Below are positions 49,326 to 57,594 of a DNA stretch of 64,000 bases, in pieces (the first letter of the stretch is position 1; the number at the start of each line of letters is the position of its first letter). The notes beneath the pieces were generated by a model that saw only the letters and a program-made list of their open reading frames with translations, ran no database searches and was not told the origin of the DNA. Source of the stretch: Methylocapsa sp. D3K7 (GTDB lineage: Bacteria; Pseudomonadota; Alphaproteobacteria; Rhizobiales; Beijerinckiaceae); the NCBI RefSeq assembly GCF_029855125.1, contig NZ_CP123229.1:3330501-3394500 (forward strand), given 5' to 3'. Made by a program: the position numbers and the translations under genes.

Positions 49326-50039
49326 TCAGGGCGCGTCGATCGCGGCTGTATCCCGATTGGCGAGGGCGCGAAACGCTTCAACGATGCCGTCAACAAGTTG
49401 CACAAGCTCATGCAGCGTTGGGATGATTTCCCGCCCCGCAAGCCCAACTTCGTTTGGGAAGATGAGTTTGATTTCCGTTGGGGCGTTAGGGTCGCCGATG
49501 ACTCTGGGGTTTATCCTTCCGTCGTCTTCCCACATTTGGATGACAGGGGAGGCGGTGGTAATTGCGTTGGGAATCAGCGCCCGGTGCTTGTCTTGAATAT
49601 CAAGATCGTGAATCGCGCGGAGTGCGGCGTTCCCGTTGTGGTGAGGCTTCATGCTCACCAAAAGAGCCACTGCGTCGGTCCCGGCGCGGTTAAATTTACG
49701 TTTCTTAATCATGTGTTCTAGTTCGTCAGCGCTCTTGCTGAACGGAAAATATACGTCCTCATCATTTTCATCGGCTGCCCGCACTATTTCACATGCGGTT
49801 AGGTCTAGGGCGGTCCTGAGATTGTGGATAACGTCGCCGATGATCGCTCCCAGCCATTCCGGGGCGGCTTCGACATTGAGGGTGAAGTTAAATTCTATGC
49901 CGCCCCTCGCCTCCGCGAGTTCGACAGTGAATCGAGCTGGGTTGCTCGCGATGAAGGCCGCAGCTTCTGTTTCAAGTTCAGCTAGGTGTTTTTGGGCGCG
50001 CCTGATTTTTGTGGTGGCATCTGAAAAGGGATATTTCAT
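49326..50039 (-). CDS. IS passenger gene, hypothetical protein with HEPN-like helical pattern
   Basis: A 237-residue soluble protein. The helical segment IIGDVIHNLRTALDLTACEIVRA and the later LRAIHDLDIQDKHRALI are a pattern I associate with uncharacterised HEPN-like or helical proteins found near mobile elements; the fold is not proven. A GAGAGAA ribosome site precedes the start. It is the second gene of a two-gene unit with 50071-50535 (31-base gap) inside the IS element. No catalytic motif is identified. Confidence 0.6.
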   Translation of the reverse strand: MKYPFSDATTKIRRAQKHLAELETEAAAFIASNPARFTVELAEARGGIEFNFTLNVEAAPEWLGAIIGDVIHNLRTALDLTACEIVRAADENDEDVYFPFSKSADELEHMIKKRKFNRAGTDAVALLVSMKPHHNGNAALRAIHDLDIQDKHRALIPNAITTASPVIQMWEDDGRINPRVIGDPNAPTEIKLIFPNEVGLAGREIIPTLHELVQLVDGIVEAFRALANRDTAAIDAP

Positions 50040-50070
50040 GAATAAATTCTCTCATTCCAGAGAGGCACAG

Positions 50071-50535
50071 TTACTCAATCCATCGGGCATTGCCCGCCAC
50101 TAAGGCATCATGAGACGGTCGGAGTTCGTTATGACACCTCGGGCAGAAAAATCCGCCACCTCCACCACTCTTAATGCGTGTGCGTTGGATAATTTCGACT
50201 CTGCGCTCGCCGTAGCAATGTGCACATATCCAATGCGGTGGTTTGGTGCCGCGAGCATCTGGTTTCAACATGTAAGCGAAAGCACTCCATCCCAAGTCTT
50301 TCAATTCATATTGCTGCTTCTCAGCGTCCCATGTTTCAAAATTAGCCACTTCTTTTTCAAGCGCGCGTATGCGCTCAACCAACGAAAATTGCGCCGATTG
50401 TGCGGAAAGGATTTCTTTTTGAAGGTCTATGACCGCCCGGTCTCGAGCGGTAGTATCGTGGATATCTTGCAAAGCCTTCGCCATATCAAACATGGTCTTG
50501 AAAGCGCTGAGACCAGCAAATATCTCGGCGGTCAT
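50071..50535 (-). CDS. IS passenger gene, coiled-coil protein with zinc-ribbon
   Basis: A 154-residue protein. Residues about 25-75 form a long helix or coiled coil, and the C-terminal part has two CxxC pairs (ICAHCYGER and FFCPRCHNE) about 25 residues apart, a zinc ribbon. The start at 50535 is preferred over an upstream frame that reads a leader into the divergent small gene. It may act in DNA binding or be carried as cargo. Function unknown. Confidence 0.65.
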   Translation of the reverse strand: MTAEIFAGLSAFKTMFDMAKALQDIHDTTARDRAVIDLQKEILSAQSAQFSLVERIRALEKEVANFETWDAEKQQYELKDLGWSAFAYMLKPDARGTKPPHWICAHCYGERRVEIIQRTRIKSGGGGGFFCPRCHNELRPSHDALVAGNARWIE

Positions 50536-50574
50536 GATTTTCGCCCTAATGATGATTCGTGCTAAAGTATAGGC

Positions 50575-50754
50575 ATGACAGAGAAAATTCCAAAGAAACC
50601 GCCAGACATTGCGACCCGGATTATGGAGAGCATGGCCCGCATGCCGCCCAAGCCACATGAAGATATGAAACTTGGAACGCATAAGCGGCCGAAGCCGGTT
50701 AAGGAACGGCCAGCTTCAAAGGGCCGGATCCATAAAGGGAAATCTCACGCTTAA
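50575..50754 (+). CDS. Small basic passenger protein, 59 residues
   Basis: An ATG at 50575 opens 59 codons ending at TAA 50754. The product is basic and proline-rich (MTEKIPKKPPDIATRIM, KLGTHKRPKPVKERP, SKGRIHKGKSHA) with no membrane segment or motif. A purine-rich AAGTATAGG precedes the start. It is divergent from the zinc-ribbon gene by 39 bases and convergent with the transposase. Too short for automatic calling in many pipelines. Confidence 0.5.
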   Translation: MTEKIPKKPPDIATRIMESMARMPPKPHEDMKLGTHKRPKPVKERPASKGRIHKGKSHA

Positions 50755-50760
50755 GCTATT

Positions 50761-50790
50761 TCTTTCTTCGCCAACGAAGAAAGCGTTTAG
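50761..50790. terminator. Hairpin between passenger gene and transposase gene
   Basis: CTTTCTTCG pairs perfectly with CGAAGAAAG around a four-base loop (50762-50783), followed on the plus strand by CGTTTAGCTTTTTG. It lies between the convergent small gene (stop at 50754) and the transposase stop (50799), so it could serve both strands. Confidence 0.55.
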
Positions 50791-50798
50791 CTTTTTGT

Positions 50799-51728
50799 CT
50801 AAAGGGGCGTGCCTTCACCAGTCCGCCGATATGTTAAACGCTTTCCGGTGATCCCGGCCGCAATCTTTGTGACGCGCTCTTTGTCGTTGACGCCAAGGCG
50901 TGAGCGATTGTTGTATCGAAAATCGAACTCGGCAAGGTAGCGATGTAGATGCTTTTCATCGCAATGCTGATAAACGCCCTTCATGCCACGCTTGAAGATG
51001 CTGAAATAGCCTTCAATCGTGTTGGTGTGAACATCGCCACGAACGTATTCATCGGCCTTGTGGCTCACGGTCTCATGGCTCGCAAAGTCAGAACTTAGAC
51101 GGCTATAGTGGCCACCTTCGTCAGTCATCATCGCGGTTTCTTTCGCGACGTTTTTGCGGATGATCGGCATAACATCGGCAGCGCTGGTGCCGTCGATATG
51201 GAACGAACGAACACTCCCGCCGCGCACGACAAGCGATAGCACTGCGTTCTTGTGGCCGTGGCCGCGACGTTTAACGGAATCTTCCTTGCGGCCTATGAAA
51301 GTTTCGTCGGCCTCCACTACGCTGCCCTCGCCGCCCATCGGCGCAAGGCCACCAACGCGCATTGCTTCACGGATGCGGTGCATCATGAACCATGTGCTTT
51401 TGTAGCTAATGCCGAGCATGCGATGCAGTTGATGTGAACTAATGCCTTTCTTAGACGAGCCAATAAGGTGCATCGCCAGCCACCATTTGGTGAGCGGGAT
51501 CTTACTTCTCTCAAAAACCGTTCCCACAGTTGCCGTGAATTGCTTTCCACATTCATTGCAGTAGTGCAGGCCGGGGCGGACGCTTTTCGTTTCTAGTTTT
51601 GCAATCTTGCTGGCGGCGGCATTGCCGCAATGCGGGCATGTCGGACCATTGGGCCAAACAACAGCTTCGAGCGCTTCGCGGGCTAAGGTTTCGTCGGTAA
51701 AGCGTGGGTCTTGAAGTTCGGCAGACAT
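50799..51728 (-). CDS. IS1595-family transposase, ISXO2-like
   Basis: A 309-residue DDE-type transposase of the IS1595 family. An N-terminal zinc-ribbon (CPHCGN, CNECGK, residues about 32-62) is followed by a helical DNA-binding part and the catalytic domain: first acidic residue in VEADETFIGRK, second in MTDEGGHYS, third/asparagine position in NTIEGYFSIFKRG. The frame is full length and intact. It reads from a promoter formed by the right inverted repeat (TTGACA at 51775-51770, 16 bases, TAGTAT). It is the mobility gene of the surrounding element. Confidence 0.93.
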   Translation of the reverse strand: MSAELQDPRFTDETLAREALEAVVWPNGPTCPHCGNAAASKIAKLETKSVRPGLHYCNECGKQFTATVGTVFERSKIPLTKWWLAMHLIGSSKKGISSHQLHRMLGISYKSTWFMMHRIREAMRVGGLAPMGGEGSVVEADETFIGRKEDSVKRRGHGHKNAVLSLVVRGGSVRSFHIDGTSAADVMPIIRKNVAKETAMMTDEGGHYSRLSSDFASHETVSHKADEYVRGDVHTNTIEGYFSIFKRGMKGVYQHCDEKHLHRYLAEFDFRYNNRSRLGVNDKERVTKIAAGITGKRLTYRRTGEGTPL

Positions 51729-51747
51729 GGGAAGCTCCTATGCCCAC

Positions 51748-51775
51748 ATACTACCTATTGCTGCACTTTTGTCAA
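51748..51775 (-). promoter_or_regulatory. Candidate transposase promoter at the right IS end
   Basis: On the minus strand TTGACA (51775-51770), a 16-base spacer and TAGTAT (51753-51748) lie 20 bases before the transposase start at 51728. The -35 hexamer belongs to the inverted repeat itself. Confidence 0.5.
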
Positions 51776-51808
51776 GGTTACAATTGCCAAACATTTTGGT
51801 ACGATTGA
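51765..51808 (-). repeat. Right inverted repeat of the IS element
   Basis: Read on the minus strand it is TCAATCGTACCAAAATGTTT, then GGCAATTGTAACCTTGACAAAAGT, matching the left repeat except for a 14-base gap in the middle and scattered substitutions. Its outer end is four bases from the neighbouring stop codon. Confidence 0.7.
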
Positions 51809-51812
51809 CAGG

Positions 51813-53009
51813 TCAGCGGCCGCGCAGAGCGGTCAGGACCGAGACGCAGGCGCGGCCATCCGGATGCAAGCCGGACTTTGCTTGAAAGTCTGTGATCGCC
51901 TGTTTTGTTTTGGTCCCGATGACGCCGTCCGCCTTGCCGTCGAGATTATAGCCGCGCCGCATCAGCAGCGTTTGCATCTCGCGGCGGTCGGCGCGCGACA
52001 GGCCAGGATCGTTGGTGGGCCATGCCGTCGCGAGGCCGTGCCGCCCGCGCAGCCGGTCGGAGAGCAGCGCGATCGCCAGCGCATAGGACTCCGCCGCATT
52101 GTAGGAATAGATCGCATCGAAATTGCGGGTTACGAGAAAAGCGGGACCGGCGGGACCGGCGGGCAGCAGCAGCCCCGCGCTTCCGCCGCCCGGCAGATGC
52201 GATCCGTCGATCCGGGTCACGCCCCGCCCGGCCCAGGCGCCCATCGGCTCCTTATGGGTGCGCCCGGAGGGACCCGCATAATGCTCCGGCAGGCGGACCT
52301 CATAGCCCCATTCGAGGCCGGGAACCCAGCCGCCCTTGCGCAAATAATTCGCCGTCGAGCCCACCGCGTCAGGAGCGGAATTGATGAGATCCTTGCGGCC
52401 GTCGCCGTCGAGATCGACCGCCGTCGCGAGGAAGGTTGAGGGCATGAACTGCGTATGGCCGAAGGCGCCCGCCCAGGAGCCATTGAATTGGGCGGGATCG
52501 ATGTCGCCATGCTGAATGATTTTCAGCGCGGCGAAGAGTTCGCCCCTGAAATAGCTTGCGCGCCGATGGCTGCTGCAGGCAAGGGTCGCGAGCGACTGCA
52601 CCACCGGGCGGGTGCCAAAGCTGCGGCCAAAATCGGATTCAACGCCCCAGACGGCCGTGATCGTCGCCGGGTCGACGCCGAAACGGCTTTGCGCGAGCGC
52701 CAGCGCCTGGCCATAGCGGGCCATCATGGCCTGCCCGTCGCGCACTCGCTCGTCATCGACGAGCCCGGCGAGATAGTCCCAAATCGGCGTCTTGAATTCC
52801 GGCTGGACCTGCGACATGGCGAGCACGTCGGGATTGGGCGTCAGCCCGCGTGTGATCTTGTCGAAGGTCGCGGCTTCGACGCCGCTCGCTTGCGCGGCCC
52901 CCCTGAGACCAGCGAGGCAATCGGAAAAGCTTCCTGCGCTGGCTTGCGTGGCGGCGAGAGCGAGGCCGAGAGCCAAGCCAAGCGCAAGGCCGCCTGAGAG
53001 ACGCCGCAT
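51813..53009 (-). CDS. Lytic murein transglycosylase with peptidoglycan-binding domain
   Basis: A 398-residue exported enzyme that cleaves peptidoglycan glycan strands. The signal peptide (LALGLALGLALAATQASA) is near the start at 53009. The MltB/SLT_2-type catalytic domain covers about residues 30-310, with the catalytic glutamate in TAVWGVESDFG and the conserved SWAGAFGHTQFMPSTF. A peptidoglycan-binding repeat ends it (about 320-398; MQTLLMRRGYNLDGKADGVIG). The IS element abuts the stop codon, so the transcript end may have been altered by the insertion. Confidence 0.93.
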   Translation of the reverse strand: MRRLSGGLALGLALGLALAATQASAGSFSDCLAGLRGAAQASGVEAATFDKITRGLTPNPDVLAMSQVQPEFKTPIWDYLAGLVDDERVRDGQAMMARYGQALALAQSRFGVDPATITAVWGVESDFGRSFGTRPVVQSLATLACSSHRRASYFRGELFAALKIIQHGDIDPAQFNGSWAGAFGHTQFMPSTFLATAVDLDGDGRKDLINSAPDAVGSTANYLRKGGWVPGLEWGYEVRLPEHYAGPSGRTHKEPMGAWAGRGVTRIDGSHLPGGGSAGLLLPAGPAGPAFLVTRNFDAIYSYNAAESYALAIALLSDRLRGRHGLATAWPTNDPGLSRADRREMQTLLMRRGYNLDGKADGVIGTKTKQAITDFQAKSGLHPDGRACVSVLTALRGR

Positions 53010-53116
53010 GGCACGAGCATCGATGCTGATCAAACTGTCCGTTCCTATAAGCCGGCGGTGTTTCGCTCGCGGATATCCGGTAGCGAGACATGTCCGGCTT
53101 GGCAAGCGTGTGCTTT

Positions 53117-53500
53117 TCAGGCGGCCAGCATGCGATGGACTTCGTTAACCAAATCCTTCAAATGAAAGGGCTTTGACAAGACTTTGGCTTGCGGCGGCGC
53201 GTTGTTGTCGGGGTTGAGCGCGACGGCCGCGAAACCGGTGATGAACATCACCTTGATGTCGGGATCAAGTTCGGTCGCTCGGCGGGCCAATTCGATGCCG
53301 TCCATCTCCGGCATGACGATATCGGTCAGGAGCAATTCGAACGGTTCTTCTCGCAATCTGTGATACGCGGACATGCCATTGTCGAAAGAAGCGACGTCAT
53401 AGCCAGCGTTCTGCAACGCCTTGCCGAGAAAGCGGCGCATGTCATTGTCGTCCTCGGCGAGCAGAATTTTGCAATTGATGGGAAGCTGCATCTCGTTCAT
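53117..53500 (-). CDS. cpdR: Response regulator receiver CpdR
   Basis: A 127-residue stand-alone CheY-like receiver that in alphaproteobacteria controls ClpXP-mediated degradation of cell-cycle regulators when unphosphorylated. The phosphoaspartate is D60 in LLTDIVMPEMDGIELARRA, the conserved Thr/Lys signalling residues are in MFITGF and LSKPF, and the protein ends in LAA. The sequence pattern and length match CpdR rather than an ordinary CheY. It is adjacent to the N-formylglutamate amidohydrolase gene, a common arrangement. Confidence 0.88.
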   Translation of the reverse strand: MNEMQLPINCKILLAEDDNDMRRFLGKALQNAGYDVASFDNGMSAYHRLREEPFELLLTDIVMPEMDGIELARRATELDPDIKVMFITGFAAVALNPDNNAPPQAKVLSKPFHLKDLVNEVHRMLAA

Positions 53501-53701
53501 GGGGGTTCCTCGCGGGTCTTCACCATCAAGCGGCGCTCCAGGTAAAAATCGAGTGAAAAATTCAGGCGTTCAAATTATTGGGCCATTTTTTCATCCGCTG
53601 TTGCCAAAAAGCGATAGTACTGGACAGACTGTCATGTCCTTGCCAAATTGGATCGTTGGTGAACAAGCCGCTATCCGGGCGGCTTCCCGCGGGACGCTCA
53701 A

Positions 53702-54619
53702 TTGACTCTCAACCCGCCACATGAGCCTGAACTCGATCCGCCCTTCGAAGTGGTGGAGCCTGTTCGTCTGACCTGCCCCTTGGTTTTCTCTTCGCCGCAT
53801 TCCGGGAATGTCTATCCCCGCCGGTTTCTCGAAGCGGCGCGGCTTGACGAGAGCGTCCTGCGCCGTTCGGAAGATGCGTTCGTCGATGCTTTGTTTGGCG
53901 GCGCCACGGCGCTTGGCGCGCCTCTCATCAGGGCGAGGTTTCCCCGCGCTTATCTCGATCTCAACCGGGAGCCTTACGAGCTTGACCCGCGCATGTTCGA
54001 TGGGGAGTTGCCCGCATTCGCCAACACCCGCTCGCTCCGCGTGGCTGGCGGGCTTGGGACGATCGCCCGCGTCGTTGGCCAGGCGCAAGAAATCTATGGG
54101 CGCCGAATTCCGGTGGGAGAAGCCCTGGAACGTATTGAAAAACTCTACAAACCCTATCATGCATGCCTGCGCGGATTGATCGACCGGGCGCTGCAAGTTT
54201 TTGGGATCGCGGTCTTGATCGATTGTCATTCCATGCCATCGGGAGTGTTGCGGCAGACGCCGCTGTTCAAACTGAGCGAACCGGCGCGCAGGCCGGACTT
54301 CGTGGTGGGAGACCGCTACGGAACGAGCTGTGCCGCAGATTTCGTCGATCTCGTCGAATATGAACTGCGCCAGCGCGGTTATGACGTCCGGCGCAACAAA
54401 CCCTACGCAGGGGGGTTCATTACCGAACACTACGGCAACCCGGCGGGCGAGTGCCATGCCATGCAGATCGAAGTGAGCCGGTCTCTCTATATGGACGAAC
54501 GGGCCGTCATCAGGGGGGACAGATTCGTGGAAGTCGCCGCTGATCTGACGATGATCGCGGGGGCCCTTGCGGACGCCGCGACCGCCCGCCGCGACCGGCC
54601 TCGCGCCGCCGCTGAATAA
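53702..54619 (+). CDS. N-formylglutamate amidohydrolase
   Basis: A 305-residue hydrolase of the HutG/N-formylglutamate deformylase family. Conserved segments FSSPHSGNVYP, the RAYLDLNREPYELD block, VLIDCHSMPSG and the closing MQIEVSRSLYMDE are all present, with the metal-binding histidine in CHSMP. The start is a TTG at 53702. It is divergent from cpdR. It releases formate from N-formylglutamate in histidine breakdown or trims formyl groups in the cell. Confidence 0.9.
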   Translation: MTLNPPHEPELDPPFEVVEPVRLTCPLVFSSPHSGNVYPRRFLEAARLDESVLRRSEDAFVDALFGGATALGAPLIRARFPRAYLDLNREPYELDPRMFDGELPAFANTRSLRVAGGLGTIARVVGQAQEIYGRRIPVGEALERIEKLYKPYHACLRGLIDRALQVFGIAVLIDCHSMPSGVLRQTPLFKLSEPARRPDFVVGDRYGTSCAADFVDLVEYELRQRGYDVRRNKPYAGGFITEHYGNPAGECHAMQIEVSRSLYMDERAVIRGDRFVEVAADLTMIAGALADAATARRDRPRAAAE

Positions 54620-55007
54620 ACCGGGGGAACCGGAAATTGAGTTTGGGAATTAAGCCACGAACGAAAGAGGCCGCCTGCGTTACCACAGGCGGCCCAAGTC
54701 TAGGGAGGAAACGCCCAAGGAGGGCATCGGCGGCAAAAAACATTGCCGCGTTGCAACAATATGCCCTTGCGACGCACAAAAAGCAAGTGATGCTGACTGA
54801 TTTTTCCTGGAAATCCTACATCTAGATAACCGTTTGTTTTTATTTCTAATTCTCCACAGCGCAAGCGGTGGGAGAAGGGTCTGCGCCAATTTGTCCTGGG
54901 CAATCTGGCCGATCTTGAACCCGCTCGGCAATTCCAACTCGAAGCGGTTCCGGCGGCACCTTCCGGCCACATATGGCAGGAAGCTTCCCTCTGCCCCTCA
55001 AGGCCAG
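54620..55007. other. Intergenic region holding a candidate small RNA
   Basis: About 390 bases between two protein genes. The left half contains the hairpin cluster annotated separately as a candidate small RNA on the minus strand. Open frames here (for example 54637-54825 plus, 54680-54970 minus) have no family resemblance and contain the hairpins. Confidence 0.4.
54660..54755 (-). ncRNA. Candidate CU-rich small RNA with terminator
   Basis: Read on the minus strand: a GCGGCAA/TTGCCGC hairpin (54749-54730), then GCCC-TCCTT-GGGC, then the single-stranded CU tract GTTTCCTCCCTAGACTT (54712-54696), then a perfect nine-base GGCCGCCTG/CAGGCGGCC terminator hairpin (54694-54669) and CTCTTTCG. This order, with CU-rich loops able to bind ribosome sites, resembles known rhizobial trans-acting small RNAs. 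No protein frame fits the structure. Confidence 0.5.
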
Positions 55008-55844
55008 TCACCCCCGCTCTTCTCCGTCCGCGCCGTCTTTATGGGCGATCACGTGGAGATTGGCTGTCAGGATGTGACCTCGCACCTGGCCGGTTTCCGA
55101 GGCAATCCGAAGCACCGTCAGAGCCCGGAACATGTGCCAAACCGCGGCTTGCAGACCACTTTTTAATCCGTGCACCCCCACGGGTGGAATCTCCACAGCT
55201 TCTATGAGGCCGAAGCCGAGCGGTTGGAGCAGCTGGTTGAAAGCCTCCCTCGTAAAGAGCCTTTCATGGGTCAGGTCGGACCAATAGATTTGGCCGCTAT
55301 AGGCAGAGCCGCCATTGGGAACCCTGATGATCAGACGGCCGCCGGGCTTCAGGGTACGGGCGATCTCGTGGCTGGCCGCAAGAAGCTCAGGCCGCGTCAG
55401 ATGCTCCAATATATCAAAGGCGATGATAGCTTCGAAAGCACCGTTTGGGCTCGTTTTCAGCAGTTCCAAGCCGTCAGCATGGCGCAGTTTGGCGGATGTG
55501 TGCCGGGCAGCCGTCTGTAGTAGGGCACCCGAAATATCGACTCCGGTCAGATCGCTGTAGCCGAGCGACTGCGCGGCGGCCAGCAGCAGTCCGTCGCCAC
55601 AACCGAAGTCCAAGATCGCCCCCGTTTTGTTGGGAGGGAGCAAGCGGCGCATGACAGGGACGTGGCCTTGCAAACGCCTTTGCCAATCCGTCTCGGTGTC
55701 ATTGCCAAAGATGACATGCGTCTCATGATAGTTGCCGTAAATATAGTGCTTGAATTGATCAAGCTCGCTGACCTCCGCGAGTCCGTTGGCCTTCGTATGA
55801 GTCTCGGTCTCTTGAGTCTCAGTCTCTGGCGCGGCTAATGACAT
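55008..55844 (-). CDS. Class I SAM-dependent methyltransferase
   Basis: A 278-residue methyltransferase. After a 50-residue N-terminal region the SAM motif I is LDFGCGDGLLLAAA (about 98), followed by DLTGVDISGALL (motif II), the AFDILEHL motif (IV) and the LKPGGRLIIRVPNG motif (VI). The fold is typical of bacterial small-molecule or lipid methyltransferases (UbiE/Coq5-like and relatives). The Thr/Glu-rich start (ETETQETETHT) is unusual. Substrate unknown. It is divergent from the def gene. Confidence 0.88.
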   Translation of the reverse strand: MSLAAPETETQETETHTKANGLAEVSELDQFKHYIYGNYHETHVIFGNDTETDWQRRLQGHVPVMRRLLPPNKTGAILDFGCGDGLLLAAAQSLGYSDLTGVDISGALLQTAARHTSAKLRHADGLELLKTSPNGAFEAIIAFDILEHLTRPELLAASHEIARTLKPGGRLIIRVPNGGSAYSGQIYWSDLTHERLFTREAFNQLLQPLGFGLIEAVEIPPVGVHGLKSGLQAAVWHMFRALTVLRIASETGQVRGHILTANLHVIAHKDGADGEERG

Positions 55845-56020
55845 GGGCTGTTTCCAGGCTGCGGGGCTATGAGATTACACCTTGGAACACCAAGGCACGC
55901 ACCGCAAGGGGCGATGGGATGCGGCAAAGGGCGGGTTGCAATCGGGACCGCGCGCTTTGTCGCGCGAAAACAGAGCCCGGATAAATTGACCTCCGGCGGC
56001 ACCGGTATTATCTCATTGTC

Positions 56021-56590
56021 ATGGCTTTACGGACGATTCTGACCCTTCCCGATCCGCGGTTGCGCCAAAAATGCGCGCCGGTTGCTGAGATCGATGCGAG
56101 CATTCACGCGCTGCTGGATGATATGCTCGAAACCATGTATGCGGCGCCAGGCATCGGTCTCGCCGCGATCCAGATCGCGGTACCGAAGCGGATTCTCGTG
56201 CTGGATGTGGCAAAACGCGAGGACGAAAATGCCGCGCCGGAGCCGCTGTGCATCATCAATCCGGAAATTCTCTGGGTGTCGGAGGAGCTTTCCATCTATC
56301 AAGAAGGCTGCCTGTCGATCCCGGATTTTTACGAGGACGTCGAGCGTCCGGCCCGAGTGCGCACCCGCTTTACCGGCCGCGACGGCCGCGCTCAGGAAAT
56401 CGAGGCGAACGGACTTTTGGCGACCTGCTTGCAGCATGAAATCGACCATTTGAACGGTGTTCTGTTCATCGATCATCTGTCGCGGTTGAAGCGGGACCGC
56501 ATTACGAGAAAATTCGCCAAAACCGCCAAGCATGGGAGTCCTTCGCCCAAGAAGGGCGCGAGCAAGGAGCAAGCGGCTGCTGACGGTTAA
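56021..56590 (+). CDS. def: Peptide deformylase
   Basis: A 189-residue metalloenzyme removing formyl groups from new proteins. The three motifs are present: GIGLAAIQ (44-51), EGCLSIPD with C97, and QHEIDHLNG with H139 and H143. The C-terminal extension (about 160-189) is basic and disordered-looking. It is first in the def-fmt-truA cluster. Confidence 0.97.
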   Translation: MALRTILTLPDPRLRQKCAPVAEIDASIHALLDDMLETMYAAPGIGLAAIQIAVPKRILVLDVAKREDENAAPEPLCIINPEILWVSEELSIYQEGCLSIPDFYEDVERPARVRTRFTGRDGRAQEIEANGLLATCLQHEIDHLNGVLFIDHLSRLKRDRITRKFAKTAKHGSPSPKKGASKEQAAADG

Positions 56591-56643
56591 GTAGAAGCCT
56601 CCGCGATCTCTTTAAGCAAACTCTCCCGAACCAGGCCTCACCA

Positions 56644-57594
56644 TTGCGCATCGTCTTCATGGGGACCCCGGACTTCGCGGTGCCCGCGCTTGCCAGACTG
56701 ATCAGCCAGGGTCATCATGTCGCGGCCGTCTATACGCGGGCGCCGCAGCCTGGCGGCCGGCGTGGTCTCGAATTAAAACCCTCTCCGGTCCATGCGGCGG
56801 CGCTGCTTTTTGGCCTGGACGTCGTCACGCCGCTAACGCTTCGCGTGGACGATGCTGTCGCGACCCTGCGCGGTTTCAGACCCGATGTGGTGGTCGTCGC
56901 GGCCTATGGCTTGATCCTGCCGAAAGCCATTCTCGATGTTCCACCAAAAGGCTGCCTCAACCTGCACGCATCGCTGCTGCCGCGCTGGCGCGGCGCCGCG
57001 CCCATCCAGCGGGCGATCATGGCGGGCGACCTTGAGACCGGGGTGATGGTGATGCGCATGGAAGAAGGGCTCGATACGGGCCCGGTCGCGCTCACCGAAC
57101 GCTTCGCGATTGACCCTGATGCGAATGCTGGGGACCTCACCGAAATACTCGCCCAAGCTGGCGCCGGATTGATCACGAAGGCCCTGGCCATGCTGGAGAA
57201 GGACAGCCTTATCTTCGTCCCGCAGGCCGAGGAAGGCGTGACCTACGCCCACAAAATCGACAAGGCGGAAGCGCGGATCGATTGGCAAAGGTCTGCCATA
57301 GATCTGCATAATCTCGTGCGTGGGCTGGCGCCGATGCCGGGCGCCTATTTCGAAGCGGATCTTGGCAAAGGCTTGGAGCGCGTGAAAATATTGCGCGCGA
57401 GAATCGCGGAAGGAACGGGGGTGGCCGGCTGCGTGCTCGATGAACATCTCACAATTGCCTGCGGGGAGGGGGCGCTGCGCCTCATCGAGGTGCAGCGCTC
57501 GGGCAGGGCGCCGATGGCCGCCGCTGATTTTTTGCGCGGTGTCCGGCTTCCGGCCGGAACTTTGCTCACCCAAAAGTCCGATGCCGCGCTATAA
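56644..57594 (+). CDS. fmt: Methionyl-tRNA formyltransferase
   Basis: A 316-residue enzyme formylating initiator methionyl-tRNA. It opens with [18 protein letters not shown], contains the catalytic [22 protein letters not shown] with the aspartate of the family, and ends with the C-terminal OB-fold (about 210-316). The start is a TTG at 56644. truA begins 14 bases before its stop. Confidence 0.96.
   Translation: MRIVFMGTPDFAVPALARLISQGHHVAAVYTRAPQPGGRRGLELKPSPVHAAALLFGLDVVTPLTLRVDDAVATLRGFRPDVVVVAAYGLILPKAILDVPPKGCLNLHASLLPRWRGAAPIQRAIMAGDLETGVMVMRMEEGLDTGPVALTERFAIDPDANAGDLTEILAQAGAGLITKALAMLEKDSLIFVPQAEEGVTYAHKIDKAEARIDWQRSAIDLHNLVRGLAPMPGAYFEADLGKGLERVKILRARIAEGTGVAGCVLDEHLTIACGEGALRLIEVQRSGRAPMAAADFLRGVRLPAGTLLTQKSDAAL

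Larger units (their letters stand above)
49210..51808. mobile_element. IS1595-family (ISXO2-like) element with passenger genes
   Basis: A 2599-base unit bounded by inverted repeats and containing an ISXO2-like transposase plus three passenger genes. The ends read inward TCAATCGTACCAAAA, then a variable middle, then TAACCTTGACAAAAGT. The left copy is 58 bases (49210-49267), the right 44 (51765-51808). Composition is visibly AT-richer than the flanks. The right end lies four bases from the stop codon of the lytic transglycosylase gene. No target-site duplication is seen (tttttgcc against caggtcag), so the insertion is old or was rearranged. Boundaries rest on the repeat pair alone. Confidence 0.75.
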
